DNA of 22,500 nt from assembly GCF_030272615.1 (NCBI RefSeq), contig NW_026728907.1, positions 320,001 through 342,500 on the forward strand. Reading direction: 5' to 3'. The notes under the pieces are model-generated. The model was given only the letters and a program-made list of their open reading frames with translations, did no database searches and had not been told where the DNA came from. Shown here one piece after another: positions 1 to 9,565 of this stretch. The stretch's first letter is position 1; every line of letters starts with the position of its first letter. Origin of the DNA: Cryptomeria japonica. Lineage: Eukaryota > Streptophyta > Pinopsida > Cupressales > Cupressaceae. A program made the position numbers and the translations under genes.

Positions 1-389
1 GATGCTCCGCAACCTACGTGCAAAGCGGTCGCACACCGGGTAAGGGAGTGAGAGCCCCAAACATAGCTGGGCGAGGCGCTCACTCCGCTCTTTAATATCT
101 CGTTAATACCGCCAAGGAAATGGCACAAGCACACACACACAAGCATCCTCGGAAGAGGACAGTTCGAGTGACAGGTCAAATCCAAGAGTTCCGAAGACTA
201 CCTCCAGGAACAATCGGGAACAAGACCGATTACAAGTCGTCGAGTCTGTTACTGGGCGAACACGAGATGCGCACAGGAAATCGATCAGCCCTCACAATGG
301 CCCAAGGCCAGAGATCGGACTGCTACGATTTACCCCAACAATCATCGTGCCACTCTTCGCAGAGAGGTGATAGACGCCAACGAGCCCGC
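1..389. other. Unrecognised spacer, possibly distal 5' ETS
   Basis: No rRNA, tRNA or protein match is recognisable here. Short open frames occur but none has a recognisable domain or start context. The only structure seen is an 8-bp inverted repeat, GGAGTGAG at 45-52 and CTCACTCC at 79-86, and a short CA run near 127-140. If the leftward Pol I promoters to the right are real, this stretch would be transcribed as 5' external transcribed spacer on the - strand. That is inference from position only. Confidence 0.4.
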
Positions 390-1115
390 GCATAGCAATC
401 GAGGTGTAAAAAGGGCGTTGAAGGCAGGAAGCCTGGACGAAAGAGGCTACGAGGTCACCTCGAAGCGGTCTAAGAATCGGGCGCACTTGGGGCGACTACC
501 AGTGCCAACCCCTTATCCCGCGGTGCGTCCGACACACAGAAATTTCCAAGGCGGCCAAGGAGCCTCCCCGCATAGCAATCGGGGTGTGAGGTTACGGATG
601 CAGCATTGATAGCAATCGAGGTGTGAGGCGAAGGATGCAGAAGTGAGAGCCGAGGGATGTAGCAGAGATAGCAATCGGGGTGTGTGATGCAGAAGAGATA
701 GCAATCGAGGTGTGCGGTGGGAAGGGCCCAGCAGCCAGAATGCATGAAGCGACGGATGAAGCAGTGATGACAACCGGGCTGTGAGGAGAGGAGGGATGCA
801 GCCAAGAAAGCAATCAGGGCTCGAGGCAAGGGATGCATCAAGGATAGCAATCATGTTGTGAGGCGAGATTCCAAAGGCTAAACGTGAGAGGCTGCAGGGT
901 CGACTCAGAGAGGTCTATGCATGTGAGAGGCTGAAAGCAAGGTCGACTCGGAGCGGTCTATGCATCGGGCGCGCTTGGGGCGACTACCAGTGCCAACCCC
1001 TTATCCCGCGACGCGTCCGACAAAGAGAACGTTCCAAGGCGGCAGAGGAGGTTACCAGCCGAAGGATGCAGTAGCAATAACAGGTATAGTTCCGCGGCGG
1101 CCGAGAAGACTCACC
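390..1115. repeat. Decayed copies of the 188-bp repeat and short sub-repeats
   Basis: The phrase GCATAGCAATCG, diagnostic of the neighbouring 188-bp array, appears at 390 and 570. Blocks around 470-590 and 960-1050 match the array (CTTGGGGCGACTACCAGTGCC, then CCCCTTATCCCGCG). Between 600 and 860 a short module of about 40-60 bp, AGCAATCGAGGTGTG followed by GGATGCAG, recurs irregularly at about 611, 669, 699, 810 and 847. Divergence and irregular spacing indicate old array-edge copies that have escaped homogenisation. Confidence 0.75.
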
Positions 1116-4100
1116 GCATAGGAATCGGGATGCGAGGCGAGGGATGCGGCGGGAAGGCCCCGACGGCTAAACGGAAGAGGCTGCAGGGCCGCCTCGGAAT
1201 GGTCCAAGCATCGGATGCGATTGGGACGACTACCAGTGCCAACCCCTTATCCCGCGATGCGTCCGATACACAGATAGTTCCAAGGCGGCCGAGGAGCCTC
1301 ACCGCATATCAATCGGGGTGCGAGGCGAGGGATGGGGCGGGAAGGCCCCAACGGCTAGACGGAAGAGGCTTCAGGGCCACCTCGGAATGGTCCAAGCATC
1401 GGACGCGCTTGGGGCGACTGCCAGTGCCAACCCCTTATCCCGCGATGCGTCCGATACACAGATGGTTCCAAGGCGGCCGAGGAGCCTCACCGCATAGCAA
1501 TCGGGGGTGCGAGGCGAGGGATGGGGCGGGAAGGCCCCAACGGCTAGACGGAAGAGGCTTCAGGGCCGCCTAGGAATGGTCCAAGCATCGGACACGCTTG
1601 GGGCGACTACCAGTGACAGCCCCCTATCCCGCGATGCGTCCGATACGAAGATGGTTCCAAGGCGGCCGAGGAGCCTCACCGCATAGCAATCGGGGTGCGA
1701 GGTGGGGGATGCGGCGAGATGGCCCCAACGGCTAGACGGAAGAGGCCACAGGGCCGCGTCGGAATAGTCCAAGCATCGGACGCGCTTGGGGCGACTACCA
1801 GTGACAACCCCTTATCCCGCGATGCGTCCGATACGAAGATAGTTCCAAGGCGGCCGAGGAGCCTCACCGCATAGCAATCGGGGTGCGAGGTGGGGGATGC
1901 GGCGAGATGGCCCCAACGGCTAGACGGAAGAGGCTGCAGGGCCGCCTCGGAATAGTCCAAGCATCGGACGCGCTTGGGGCCACTACCAGTGACAACCCCT
2001 TATCCCGCGATGCGTCCGATACGAAGATAGTTCCAAGGCGGCCGAAGAGCCTCACCGCATAGCAATCGGGGTGCGAGGTGGGGGATGCGGCGAGATGGCC
2101 CCAACGGCTAGACGGAAGAGGCCACAGGGCCGCCTCGGAATAGTCCAAGCATCGGACGCGCTTGGGGCGACTACCAGTGACAACCCCTTATCCCGCGATG
2201 CGTCCGATACGAAGATAGTTCCCAGGCGGCCGAGGAGCCTCACCGCATAGCAATCGGGGTGCGAGGCGAGGGATGCGGCGAGATGGCCCCAAAGGCTAGA
2301 CGGAAGAGGCTGCAGGGCTGCCTCGGAATAGTCCAAGCATCGGACGCGCTTGGGGCGACTACCACTGCCAACCCCTTATCCCGCGATGCGTCCGATACAC
2401 AGATAGTTCCGAGGCGGCCGAGGAGGTGGGGGATGCAGCGAGATGGCCCCAACGGCTAGACGGAAGAGGCTGCAGGGCCGCCTCGGAATAGTCCAAGCAT
2501 CGGACGCGCTTGGGGCGACTACCAGTGACAACCCCTTATCCCGCGATGCGTCCGATACACAGATAGTTCCGAGGCGGCCAAGGAGCCTCACCGCATAGCA
2601 ATCGTGGTGCGAGGTGGGGGATGCGGCGAGATGGCCCCAACGGCTAGACGGAAGAGGCTGCAGGGCCGCCTCGGAATGGTCCAAGCATCGGATGCGCTTG
2701 GGGCGACTACCACTGCCAACCCCTTATCCCGCGATGCGTCCGATACACAGATAGTTCCAAGGCGGCCGAGGAGCCTCACAGCATAGCAATCAGGGTGCGA
2801 GGCGAGGGATGCGGCGAGAAAGCCCCAACGGCTAGAGGGAAGAGGCTTCAGGTCCGCCTCGGAATGGTCCAAGCATCGGACGCGCTTGGGGCGACTACCA
2901 GTGACAACCCCTTATCCCGCGACGCGTCCGATACACAGATAGTTCCAAGGCGGCCGAGGAGCCTCACCGCATAGCAATCGGGGTGCGAGGCGAGGGATGC
3001 GGCGAGAAGGACCCAACGGCTACACGGAAGAGGCTTCGGGGCCGCCTCGGAATGGTCCAAGCATCGGACGCGCTTGGGGCGACTACCAGTGACAACCCCT
3101 TATCCCGCGACGCGTCCGATACACAGATAGTTCCAAGGCGGCCGAGGAGCCTCACCGCATAGCAATCGGGGTGCGAGGCGAGGGATGCGGCGAGAAGGAC
3201 CCAACGGCTAGACGGAAGAGGCTTCGGGGCCGCCTCGGAATGGTCCAAGCATCGGACGCGCTTGGGGCGACTACCAGTGACAACCCCTTATCCCGCGACG
3301 CGTCCGATACACAGATAGTTCCAAGGCGGCCGAGGAGCCTCACCGCATAGCAATCGGGGTGCGAGGCGAGGGATGCGGCGAGAAGGACCCAACGGCTAGA
3401 CGGAAGAGGCTTCGGGTCCGCCTCGGAATGGTCCAAGCATCGGACGCGCTTGGGGCGACTACCAGTGACAACCCCTTATCCCGCGACGCGTCCGATACAC
3501 AGATAGTTCCAAGGCGGCCGAGGAGCCTCACCGCATAGCAATCGGGGTGCGAGGCGAGGGATGCGGCGAGAAGGACCCAACGGCTAGACGGAAGAGGCTT
3601 CGGGTCCGCCTCGGAATGGTCCAAGCATCGGACGCGCTTGGGGCGACTACCAGTGACAACCCCTTATCCCGCGACGCGTCCGATACACAGATAGTTCCAA
3701 GGCGGCCGAGGAGCCTCACCGCATAGCAATCGGGGTGCGAGGCGAGGGATGCGGCGAGAAGGACCCAACGGCTAGACGGAAGAGGCTTCGGGTCCGCCTC
3801 GGAATGGTCCAAGCATCGGACGCGCTTGGGGCGACTACCAGTGACAACCCCTTATCCCGCGACGCGTCCGATACACAGATAGTTCCGAGGCGGCCGAGGA
3901 GCCTCACCGCATAGCAATCGGGGTGCGAGGCGAAGGATGCGGCGAGAAGGACCCAACGGCTAGACGGAAGAGGCTTCGGGTCCGCCTCGGAATGGTCCAA
4001 GCATCGGACGCGCTTGGGGCGACTACCAGTGACAACCCCTTATCCCGCGACGCGTCCGATACACAGATAGTTCCAAGGCGGCCGAGGAGCCTCACCGCAT

Positions 4101-5060
4101 AGCAATCGGGGTGCGAGGCGAGGGATGCGGCGAGAAGGACCCAACGGCTAGACGGAAGAGGCTTCAGGGCCGCCTCGGAATGGTCCAAGCATCGAACGCG
4201 CTTGGGGCGACTACCAGTGACAACCCCTTATCCCGCGACGCGTCCGATACACAGATAGTTCCGAGGCGGCCGAGGAGCCTCACCGCATAGCAATCGGGGT
4301 GCGAGGCGAGGGATGCGGCGAGAAGGACCCAACGGCTAGACGGAAGAGGCTTCAGGGCCGCCTCGGAATGGTCCAAGCATCGGACGCGCTTGGGGCGACT
4401 ACCAGTGACAACCCCTTATCCCGCGACGCGTCCGATACACAGATAGTTCCGAGGCGGCCGAGGAGCCTCACCGCATAGCAATCGGGGTGCGAGGCGAGGG
4501 ATGCGGCGAGAAGGACCCAACGGCTAGACGGAAGAGGCTTCAGGGCCGCCTCGGAATGGTCCAAGCATCGGACGCGCTTGGGGCGACTACCAATGACAAC
4601 CCCTTATCCCGCGACGCGTCCGATACACAGATAGTTCCGAGGCGGCCGAGGAGCCTCACCGCATAGCAATCGGGGTGCGAGGCGAGGGATGCGGCGAGAA
4701 GGACCCAACGGCTAGACGGAAGAGGCTTCAGGGCCGCCTCGGAATGGTCCAAGCATCGGACGCGCTTGGGGCGACTACCAGTGACAACCCCTTATCCCGC
4801 GACGCGTCCGATACACAGATAGTTCCGAGGCGGCCGAGGAGCCTCACCGCATAGCAATCGGGGTGCGAGGCGAGGGATGCGGCGAGAAGGACCCAACGGC
4901 TAGACGGAAGAGGCTTCAGGGCCGCCTCGGAATGGTCCAAGCATCGGACGCGCTTGGGGCGACTACCGTTGCCAACCCCTTATCCCGCGATGCGTCTGAT
5001 ACACAGATAGTTCCGAGGCGGCCGAGGAGCCTCACCGCATAGCAATCGGGTTGCGAGGCA
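1116..5060. repeat. 188-bp tandem array, about 21 units
   Basis: GCATAGCAATCG recurs at 1116, 1304, 1492, 1681, 1869, 2057, 2245, 2593, 2781, 2969, 3157, 3345, 3533, 3721, 3909, 4097, 4285, 4473, 4661, 4849 and 5037 (the 1116 and 1304 copies vary by a base or two). Spacing is 188 bp, with one 189-bp step and one 348-bp step, where a unit near 2425 lost 28 bp including the marker. Subfamilies are visible: units at 1681-2230 carry GATACGAAGATAG and GAGATGGCCCC; units from about 2780 carry GATACACAGATAG and, from about 3000, GAGAAGGACCC; CTTCGGGTCC is confined to about 3405-3990 and CTTCAGGGCC follows it. Each unit leaves a 70-94 codon - strand frame open, which follows from the repeat and is not a gene. 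If Pol I transcription runs leftward from 5419, this array is in the 5' ETS; otherwise it is non-transcribed spacer. Confidence 0.95.
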
Positions 5061-5411
5061 GATTATTGGGAAGGGAACCCCCTGGGATGCGGCTCAAGCA
5101 GTGCCCAAAGGGACTGGAATGCGGAATCACATCGAGAGACCCAAATGCTATACGAGGGCTCAAATCGAATTATCGATTTGGCCACGACATGGACGCATCG
5201 GAACGACTACCTTTGCCGAACCACTCGCAATTGCATCCATACCGAAACCAATAGACATTTCCGTTAGAGCCCTCGCATAGCATTCGGGAATCTCGCATGC
5301 CCCTCTAAATCGACCAATGCTGGCGCTCAATGAAAATCCGAGCGCTACCACCGTTCGAGCGCCAGCATTGGTCGAGTTAGAGGGGCACGGGGGAGAATGC
5401 TCCAGTCAACA
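5061..5411 (-). other. Leader region after the leftmost Pol I promoter
   Basis: Unique-looking sequence between the 188-bp array and the leftmost promoter. It keeps one diverged array marker, CGCATAGCATTCGG at about 5275, and carries a strong inverted repeat at 5299-5386 (listed separately). On the - strand it would be the first 360 nt of a leftward pre-rRNA or spacer transcript. No protein-coding signal is seen. Confidence 0.45.
5299..5386 (-). other. Strong stem-loop just downstream of promoter 1
   Basis: Arms 5299-5328 and 5357-5386 are 30 nt each and complementary except for one A/G mismatch (5309 with 5376), enclosing a 28-nt loop. If transcription starts at the A before GGGG (position 5419), the hairpin occupies about +34 to +121 of the leftward transcript. 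Diverged counterparts stand at the same place in the next two promoter cassettes, suggesting the pairing rather than the exact sequence has been kept. Confidence 0.8.
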
Positions 5412-5443
5412 CCTCCCCTATATAAGTTATTTGTCCGATTCTC
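5412..5443 (-). promoter_or_regulatory. Pol I promoter 1 (leftmost; candidate gene promoter)
   Basis: On the - strand this reads TATATAGGGGAGG at 5424 to 5412, the conserved core around the plant Pol I start site. Upstream of it (5425-5443) is GAGAATCGGACAAATAACT, conserved with minor changes in all thirteen copies. Being furthest downstream, it is the best candidate for the 35S gene promoter within the window, though another could lie beyond position 1. Start at the A before the G run is by analogy with known plant rDNA. Confidence 0.72.
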
Positions 5444-5784
5444 GCACAACCGTAGTCTGCCTCGTCGAATCAAACAACGGTCCCAGATTCCGACTTCCGT
5501 TCCGTAGAGACCCAAAAGCTAGATGGAGGCTCGCAAGAAAGAGAGTCGGCGCATAGCAATCGGGTTTCTCGAACGTTTAGGGACCGAGCTCACTTGCGGA
5601 TAGGGCAAAATCCGCCAAGCAACCCAAAAGCTAGACGGGGGCTCGAATCGAATCGCCTAGGCGGCCACAACAACGACGTGTTGGATCGACTACCAGTGCC
5701 AAACCATTCAGCAAGACTAGTCTGTGTCGAGGCCGGATAGAGATTCTCAGAGAGCGCCCGCATAGCATTTAGGAGACCTGCCGC

Positions 5785-5875
5785 GTCCCTCACACTCGAC
5801 AAATGGTGGTGCACGTTTATAAATCCGAGCGATCCCAACCCTTTCAAGCACCAACATCGGTCGAGATAGAGGGGC
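5785..5875 (-). other. Diverged stem-loop downstream of promoter 2
   Basis: Arms of about 31 nt at 5785-5815 and 5845-5875 pair imperfectly. Compared with the promoter-1 hairpin, the GGCGC/GCGCC pair of segments has become GGTGC/GCACC on both arms, a compensatory change that keeps the pairing. Other positions have lost pairing. Confidence 0.55.
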
Positions 5876-5901
5876 ACGGAGGGGGCTGCGTGAGACAACA
5901 C

Positions 5902-5933
5902 AGTCCCCTATATAAGTTATTTGTCCGATTCTC
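5902..5933 (-). promoter_or_regulatory. Pol I spacer promoter 2
   Basis: Reads TATATAGGGGACT on the - strand, the only copy where GGGGAGG is altered to GGGGACT. The upstream GGACAAATAACTTATATA block is intact. It lies 490 bp upstream of promoter 1. Confidence 0.65.
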
Positions 5934-6225
5934 ACACATCCGAAGAATGGTCATCAAATCGGACAACAGCCCAAACTTCCGACTTCCGTCCCAGAAAGCC
6001 CAAGAGCTATCTAAAACGTTCATGGCCGGAACTCGATCGCGGCTATACCAGTCCGCCAAGCAACCCAAAAGCTAGACTGGAGCTCTAGTCGAATCACCTC
6101 TGTGGCCATTGCAAGGACGTGTTGGAGCGACTACCATTGCCGAACCATTCCGCAGGTCGAGTCCATACCAAGGCCGCATAGAGATTCACGATGAGCTCCT
6201 GCATAGCAATCAGGAGACTTGCCGT

Positions 6226-6317
6226 GTCCATCACAATCGATAAATCCTGGTGCAAGATTTTTGCATCCGAGCGCTCCAACCAGTCGAGCACCAGCATCAA
6301 TCGACATAAACGGGCAC
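6226..6317 (-). other. Diverged stem-loop downstream of promoter 3
   Basis: Left arm about 6226-6255 and right arm about 6286-6317. The best-paired part is CTGGTGC (6247-6253) with GCACCAG (6288-6294), plus ATCGAT-type sequence pairing with the ATCGA near 6300. Weaker than the hairpin at promoter 1 but in the same position relative to the promoter. Confidence 0.45.
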
Positions 6318-6342
6318 GGGGGGAGGATGCTCGAGAACACTA

Positions 6343-6374
6343 CCTCCCCTATATAAGTTATTTGTCCGATTCTC
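6343..6374 (-). promoter_or_regulatory. Pol I spacer promoter 3
   Basis: TATATAGGGGAGG on the - strand, 441 bp upstream of promoter 2. Like promoters 1 and 2 it has AACTTATATA, whereas promoters 4-13 have AGCTTATATA (promoter 13 has an extra A), so 1-3 form a subgroup. Confidence 0.7.
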
Positions 6375-6490
6375 AAGCAGCCGAAGTCTGGTCATCGAAT
6401 CGGGTCAAAGACCACAACTTCCGACTTTACCCACAATGCAAGTCATCGAATCGAACATCGGCCCCCGAGTCGGACTCCATGCGTATGTCA

Positions 6491-6790
6491 GGTCATCGGA
6501 CCCAAATTCCGCCTTCCTGCGCATGGCGGGCCATCAATATCAACTCGGTCATCGGACCCAAACTCCGCCTTTTTGCGTATGGCACGCCTTCAAATCGGTC
6601 ATCGGACCCAAATTCCGCCTTCCTGTGCATGGCGGGCCATCAACATCAACTCGGTCATCGGACCCAAATTCCGCCTTTCTGCGCATGGCACGCCATCAAC
6701 TCGGTCATCGGACCCAAATTCCGCCTTCCTGCGCATGGCAGGTCATCGGACACAAATTCAGACCTCGCCAATATGCCTACGTATCGAATC
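6491..6790. repeat. GGTCATCGGACCC tandem repeat
   Basis: GGTCATCGGACCCAAATTCC-type units begin at 6491, 6547, 6597, 6653, 6703 and 6741, with a further start at 6791 that opens the 311-bp cassettes. Steps are 56, 50, 56, 50, 38 and 50 bp, an alternating pattern that suggests a two-unit (106-bp) higher-order duplication. Each unit also has CCTGCGCATGGC. The same motif pair recurs once or twice in each 311-bp cassette. Open frames here are a by-product. Confidence 0.85.
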
Positions 6791-6887
6791 GGTCATCGGA
6801 CCCAACTTCCGACTTCATCCATACTGTAGGGTCTTTGAGGTTGGCGCGGTGCGCTCAACCCAGGGAGTCGACCCATCGAAGCATACA

Positions 6888-6919
6888 CCTCCCCTATATA
6901 AGCTATTTGTCCGATTCCC
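6888..6919 (-). promoter_or_regulatory. Pol I spacer promoter 4
   Basis: TATATAGGGGAGG on the - strand in the first 311-bp cassette. Downstream on the transcript, a GTCGAC site follows within about 30 bp. Confidence 0.68.
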
Positions 6920-7198
6920 ACACCTGTGTAGTTTGCACCTCTGACCAGGACATCGACCCCAACTTCCGAACTCGACTGCAACGACGGCACCAGCGCCTTG
7001 GTGCGCACCTTGCGACGCACAGTCCCAACATTCGCCTTCCTGCACATGGCAGGTCATCGGACCCAAATTCCGACCTCGCGAGTATGCCTACATATCGAAT
7101 CGGTCATCGGACCCAACTTCCGACTTCATCCATACCGTAGGGTCTTTGAGGTTGGCGCGGTGCGCTCAACCCGGGGAGTCGACCCAACGAAGCATACA

Positions 7199-7230
7199 CC
7201 TCCCCTATATAAGCTATTTGTCCGATTCCC
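7199..7230 (-). promoter_or_regulatory. Pol I spacer promoter 5
   Basis: Identical core, 311 bp from promoter 4, in the second 311-bp cassette. Confidence 0.68.
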
Positions 7231-7509
7231 ACACCTGTGTAGTTTGCACCTCCGATCAAGACATCGACCCCAACTTCCGAACTCGCCTCCAACGACCGAA
7301 CCAGCGCCTTGGTGCGCACCTTGCAACGCACAGTGCCAACATTCGCCTTCCTGCACGTGGCAGGTCATCGGACCCAAATTCCGACCTCGCGAGTATGCCT
7401 ACATATCGAATCGGTCATCGGACCCAACTTCCGACTTCATCCATACCGTAGGGTCTTTGAGGTTGGCGCGGTGCGCTCAACCCGGGGAGTCGACCCAACG
7501 AAGCATACA

Positions 7510-7541
7510 CCTCCCCTATATAAGCTATTTGTCCGATTCCC
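7510..7541 (-). promoter_or_regulatory. Pol I spacer promoter 6
   Basis: Identical core, 311 bp from promoter 5, in the third 311-bp cassette. Confidence 0.68.
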
Positions 7542-7820
7542 ACACCTGTGTAGCTTGCACCTCCGATCAGGACATCGACCCCAACTTCCGAACTCGACTA
7601 AAAAGACCGCACCAGCGCCTTGGTGTGCACCTTGCAACGCACAGTGTCAACATTCGCCTTCCTGCACATGGCAGGTCATCGGACCCAAATTCCGACCTCA
7701 TGAGCATACCTACTAATCGAATCGGTCATCGGACCCAACTTCCGACTTCATCCATACCGTAGGGTCTTTGAGGTTGGCGCGGTGCGCTCAACCTGGGGAG
7801 TCGACCCATCGAAGCATACA

Positions 7821-7852
7821 CCTCCCCTATATAAGCTATTTGTCCGATTCCG
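7821..7852 (-). promoter_or_regulatory. Pol I spacer promoter 7
   Basis: Identical core, 311 bp from promoter 6. The sequence upstream of it on the - strand is interrupted by the 52-bp array, which starts about 80-100 bp away, so any upstream control element is displaced. Confidence 0.66.
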
Positions 7853-7932
7853 ACACCTGTGTAGTTTGCACCTCCGCTCAGGACATCGACCCCAACTTCC
7901 GAACTCGCCTGCAACGACCGAACCAGCGCCTT

Positions 7933-8597
7933 GGTGCGCACCAAAAGTGCGCACTTTTGGAGGGCACTTTTCTGCGCTCCAAAGGTGCGCACTTTTGGAG
8001 GGCACTTTTTGGAGGGCACTTTTCTGCGCTCCAAAGGTGCGCACTTTTGGAGGGCACTTTTTGGAGGGCACTTTTCTGCGCTCCAAAGGTGCGCACTTTT
8101 GGAGGGCACTTTTTGGAGGGCACTTTTCTGCGCTCCAAAGGTGCGCACTTTTGGAGGGCACTTTTTGGAGGGCACTTTTCTGCGCTCCAAAGGTGCGCAC
8201 TTTTGGAGGGCACTTTTTGGAGGGCACTTTTCTGCGCTCCAAAGGTGCGCACTTTTGGAGGGCACTTTTTGGAGGGCACTTTTCTGCGCTCCAAAGGTGC
8301 GCACTTTTGGAGGGCACTTTTTGGAGGGCACTTTTCTGCGCTCCAAAGGTGCGCACTTTTGGAGGGCACTTTTTGGAGGGCACTTTTCTGCGCTCCAAAG
8401 GTGCGCACTTTTGGAGGGCACTTTTTGGAGGGCACTTTTCTGCGCTCCAAAGGTGCGCACTTTTGGAGGGCACTTTTTGGAGGGCACTTTTCTGCGCTCC
8501 AAAGGTGCGCACTTTTGGAGGGCACTTTTGTGCACTCCAAAGGTGCGCACTTTTGGAGGGCACTTTTCCTGTGCTCCAAAGGTGCACACCTAGGTGA
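7933..8597. repeat. 52-bp palindromic tandem array
   Basis: CTCCAAAGGTGCGCAC starts at 7977, 8029, 8081, 8133, 8185, 8237, 8289, 8341, 8393, 8445 and 8497, exactly 52 bp apart and essentially identical. Shorter variant units start at 8535 and 8574. Each unit contains a 24-bp near-perfect palindrome (CTCCAAAGGTGC and its mirror, one G/T mismatch) and two GGAGGGCACTTTT half-units. The array begins directly after GGTGCGCACC at 7933-7942, a motif of the host cassette. Because 52 is not a multiple of 3 and units lack stops, several overlapping frames stay open for 220-336 codons on both strands; none is credible as a gene. Confidence 0.95.
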
Positions 8598-8717
8598 GCA
8601 CCTTCGACCACACCTTGTAGCACACCAAACTCTGACTTTCGACTTCATCCGCAATGCAGGGTCTTTGAGGTTGGCGCAATGCGCACAACCAGGGGAGTCG
8701 ACCCATCAAACCCAACA

Positions 8718-8749
8718 CCTCCCCTATATAAGCTATTTGTCTGATTCTC
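8718..8749 (-). promoter_or_regulatory. Pol I spacer promoter 8
   Basis: TATATAGGGGAGG on the - strand, first core to the right of the 52-bp array, 897 bp from promoter 7. The upstream block carries AATCAGACAAATA in place of AATCGGACAAATA. Confidence 0.66.
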
Positions 8750-8874
8750 ATACATGCGTAGCCTGCAGGAGCAATTAGGACATCGACCCCAACTTTCGGC
8801 TTCTAAACGAAAACAAGGTCTTTGAGGTTGGTGTAATGCGAACAACTAGGGGAGTCAACCCATCAAACCCAACA

Positions 8875-8906
8875 CCTCCCCTATATAAGCTATTTGTCTG
8901 ATTCTC
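8875..8906 (-). promoter_or_regulatory. Pol I spacer promoter 9
   Basis: Same core, 157 bp from promoter 8. The SalI site downstream is changed to GTCAAC here. Confidence 0.66.
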
Positions 8907-9031
8907 ATACATGTGTAGTCTACAGGAGCAATTAGGACATCGACCCCAACTTTTGACTTCTTAACGAAAACAAGGTCTTTGAGGTTGACGTAATGCGCAC
9001 AACCAGGGGAGTCGACCCATCAAACCCAACA

Positions 9032-9063
9032 CCTCCCCTATATAAGCTATTTGTCCGATTCTC
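9032..9063 (-). promoter_or_regulatory. Pol I spacer promoter 10
   Basis: Same core, 157 bp from promoter 9, with AATCGGACAAATA upstream. Confidence 0.66.
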
Positions 9064-9188
9064 ATACATGTGTAGCCTGCAGGAGCCATTAGGACATTGA
9101 CCCCAACTTTTGACTTCTTAACGAAAACAAGGTCTTTGAGGTTGGCGTAATGCGCACAACCAAGGGAGTTGACCCATCAAACCCAACA

Positions 9189-9220
9189 CCTCCCCTATAT
9201 AAGCTATTTGTCTGATTCTC
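9189..9220 (-). promoter_or_regulatory. Pol I spacer promoter 11
   Basis: Same core, 157 bp from promoter 10, with the AATCAGACAAATA variant upstream. Confidence 0.66.
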
Positions 9221-9408
9221 ATACATGTGTAGCCTGCAACAACGATTAGGACATCCACCCCAACTTCTGAATTCGTCTGCGTTGACCGCACCAAAGGTGC
9301 ACGCCTTGGTGCTCACCAAAATCCGACTTCCGACTTCTTCTGCTATGCGGGGTCTTTGAGGTTGGCGCAGTGCGCACAACCAGGGGAGTCAACCCACCGA
9401 ATGCAACA

Positions 9409-9440
9409 CCTCCCCTATATAAGCTATTTGTCTGATTCTC
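9409..9440 (-). promoter_or_regulatory. Pol I spacer promoter 12
   Basis: Same core, 220 bp from promoter 11 because a 63-bp segment with GGTGCAC palindromes lies between. Confidence 0.66.
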
Positions 9441-9565
9441 ATACATGCGTAGACTGCAGCAATGATTAGGACATCCACCCCAACTTTTGACTTCTTAAAC
9501 AAGACAGGGTCTTTGAAGTTGGTGCAGTGCACACAACCAGGGGAGTCGACCCATCAAACGCAACA

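Larger units (their letters stand above)
5425..6490 (-). repeat. Long promoter cassettes (promoters 1-3)
   Basis: Three related cassettes of about 440-490 bp. Each contains a CGCATAGCA(A/T)T marker (about 5275 or 5552, 5760, 6200), a CGACTACC(A/T) block followed by TGCC(G/A)AACCATTC, a paired-arm region, and a TATATAGGGG core. The marker and CGACTACCAGTGCCAA phrase are also found in the 188-bp array, so cassettes and array share ancestry. The 6375-6490 stretch leads into the GGTCATCGG tandem repeat. No gene seen. Confidence 0.65.
6791..7932 (-). repeat. 311-bp promoter cassettes
   Basis: GGTCATCGGACCCAACTTCC begins at 6791, 7102, 7413 and 7724, exactly 311 bp apart, giving three full units and a fourth that is broken by the 52-bp array. 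Each unit holds GGGTCTTTGAGGTTGGCGC, a GTCGAC (SalI) site, a TATATAGGGG core on the - strand, CATCGACCCCAACTTCCGAA and a GCGCCTTGGTG(C/T)GCACC block. Units differ by a few substitutions only, so they have been homogenised recently. Confidence 0.9.

Noticed and set aside
45-86. 8-bp inverted repeat near the left edge as a transposon end
   Set aside because: Too short, with no target-site duplication or partner end.
1110-4940. Repeated 70-94 codon - strand frames, one per 188-bp unit
   Set aside because: One frame per repeat unit, terminated at the same place, without coding features. Also considered as a leader-peptide family, but nothing supports translation.
7947-8590. CRISPR-like array
   Set aside because: Units are contiguous and near identical with no unique spacers, and the context is plant nuclear rDNA.
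7726-8778. Overlapping 220-336 codon frames with a periodic peptide
   Set aside because: The 52-bp unit lacks stops in several frames, and 52 is not divisible by 3, so all frames cycle through the same three peptides. This is a repeat artefact.
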